Shown: positions 34,625 to 35,520 of the stretch, piece by piece | Layout: each line of letters begins with the position of its first letter | Position numbering within the stretch: the stretch's first letter is position 1 | Source: a virus | DNA length: 35,520 nt | Reading direction: 5' to 3' (one strand) | Virus record (IMG/VR): IMGVR_UViG_3300028920_001971 | Span: 1 to 35,520 of that record | The notes under the pieces: generated by a model | Seen by the model: the letters and a program-made list of their open reading frames with translations, nothing else | What the model was told of the DNA's origin: nothing | Database searches by the model: none | Translations under genes and position numbers: made by a program

Positions 34625-35496
34625 GAAATGATTTCTTGGGCAGGGCGATTGAAACCCTGTATAAATATACCGACATGACTAACAATAAAGTCATTGTCGT
34701 TGACCAAACTAAGTCAGGCTGGATCGGCCGAATACCAGAAAAAGTCCACCTTTGGCTGACTCCTCACAGAAATTTAGGGTTCGCCAAGTCGCACAATGAA
34801 GGGATTCTTCACGCCCTCCATTGGGGAAGTAAGTATATTGTTTGTGCCAATGACGACATTGAATTTATCAATAAGGCGTGGTGGCAGGGAGTGCTAGATA
34901 CTTTTGCGATGGAAGACAAGATCATGGCGGTCAACCCAGAGAGTCCGCGCATACCTTTATGGGGTTATGGCCGACCCCACGGAGAATATGTCGACATCTT
35001 AAAGCATAAGAAAGAATATACCCAAGAGGACTACGACTACCTTTTGGCCGGTGATTTTAAAGATTGGCAAGATGTGGGGGAACTGAAGTCGCAGGAACCT
35101 GTCCTTCCTGCGTCTTTCCCCCTGAAAAAAGAAGGGGTCTGTGATGCGGTGGCGATGTGGCTGACCTGTTTTAAGAGAGAATGTTTTGAACGATTTGGCT
35201 TATTTGATGAACGATTTTACCCAGGAGGGGGAGAAGATTATGACTATGACGCTAGAGTTTATCGTGAGGGAGGCAGGCTCGTCGGCACAACTAAGAGCTG
35301 GGCTTGGCATTGGTGGGGCGGCTCTAAAGATACTGTTGGCAAGCTCGACGCTAATATTGATAAAGAACTTTGCTGGCAGGATAATTCCTATCTTTGGCCG
35401 AAAGAAAGGAACGAGGGCAAACAGATGGATCCCTGGGGCAAAGTCAATGGCCGACCAATGTACCGTCGCCCTGAAATCGGCGTAGTCGAGATATAA
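34588..35496 (+). CDS. GT2 glycosyltransferase
   Basis: Encodes 302 residues. STFIFNPVRNDFLGRAIETL and KVIVVDQTKSGW start the GT-A fold, and RNLGFAKSHNEGILHAL and YIVCANDDIEFINKAWW carry the NDD metal motif. WLTCFKRECFERFGLFDERFYPGGGEDYDYDARVY contains the ED base pair, and then WAWHWWGGS. It is the last gene seen, with SD AGGGAGG upstream, and the operon may continue outside the window. Confidence 0.8.
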   Translation: MDIQSTFIFNPVRNDFLGRAIETLYKYTDMTNNKVIVVDQTKSGWIGRIPEKVHLWLTPHRNLGFAKSHNEGILHALHWGSKYIVCANDDIEFINKAWWQGVLDTFAMEDKIMAVNPESPRIPLWGYGRPHGEYVDILKHKKEYTQEDYDYLLAGDFKDWQDVGELKSQEPVLPASFPLKKEGVCDAVAMWLTCFKRECFERFGLFDERFYPGGGEDYDYDARVYREGGRLVGTTKSWAWHWWGGSKDTVGKLDANIDKELCWQDNSYLWPKERNEGKQMDPWGKVNGRPMYRRPEIGVVEI

Positions 35497-35520
35497 GTAA
35501 ATTCTTCTATTTTTCTGGCG

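Noticed and set aside
18163-35496. DNA hypermodification cluster
   Set aside because: Glycosyltransferases can modify phage DNA, but no thymidylate- or deoxycytidylate-hydroxymethylase-like gene or base-modifying kinase is visible. The enzyme set is typical for complex glycans.
1-35520. Alternative genetic code (TGA recoded)
   Set aside because: Many genes end in TGA at coupled ATGA junctions, so TGA is a working stop codon here.

Overview
The window reads as part of a tailed double-stranded DNA phage (Caudoviricetes) or a closely related prophage of an uncultivated bacterium. The evidence is a recognisable packaging and head module (small and large terminase, portal, scaffold, decoration protein, HK97-type major capsid protein). 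No integrase, rRNA or tRNA is visible. Promoters are of the bacterial sigma-70 type, TGA is a normal stop codon, and start codons carry either Shine-Dalgarno (SD) sites or apparently no leader. The host cannot be named; leaderless starts and a surface-repeat domain often seen in Patescibacteria are only weak hints.

Layout. (1) 1-96 is the 3' end of a rightward gene, convergent with the late operon. (2) 230-10968 on the minus strand is the late operon. In transcription order it holds a Phd-like small protein, two accessory genes, TerL, portal, an ADP-ribosyltransferase-like protein, a lysozyme-like protein, scaffold, decoration protein, major capsid protein, three short proteins ending in almost pure Ser/Thr tails, a C2H2 zinc-finger protein and a beta-rich protein. 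It ends at a hairpin terminator. TerS (11266-11763) lies upstream on the same strand. (3) From about 11800 transcription runs rightward from a strong promoter through a structured leader RNA into four small early genes with a repeated intergenic architecture. (4) 13277-18114 is a run of small early or middle genes (zinc ribbons, HTH proteins, membrane protein, HNH nuclease). It also contains an attenuator-like double structure (14995-15081) and a gene-free structured-RNA candidate (about 15304-15598). (5) 18163-35496 is one tightly overlapped rightward operon of about 17 kb. It encodes ten glycosyltransferases plus a sugar dehydrogenase, four methyltransferase domains (one fused to a kinase-like domain), two hexapeptide acetyltransferases, a GNAT, a DegT aminotransferase, a polysaccharide deacetylase-like protein and a sulfotransferase.

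How the parts may work together. The glycan operon could build and decorate a complex oligosaccharide. The obvious acceptor candidates in the same genome are the Ser/Thr tails encoded beside the capsid gene, which would give a glycosylated, mucin-like virion surface. This link is inference; modification of the host surface is the main alternative.

The most unusual signal is in 11960-13248. Each of four consecutive small genes carries its own 7-13 nt tag just upstream of its start codon, and the exact reverse complement lies just downstream of its stop. For three genes the complement sits in the loop of a 3' hairpin. Stem and tag sequences differ from gene to gene while the architecture is constant, which is the covariation expected of an RNA device. 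I do not recognise it as a described system.
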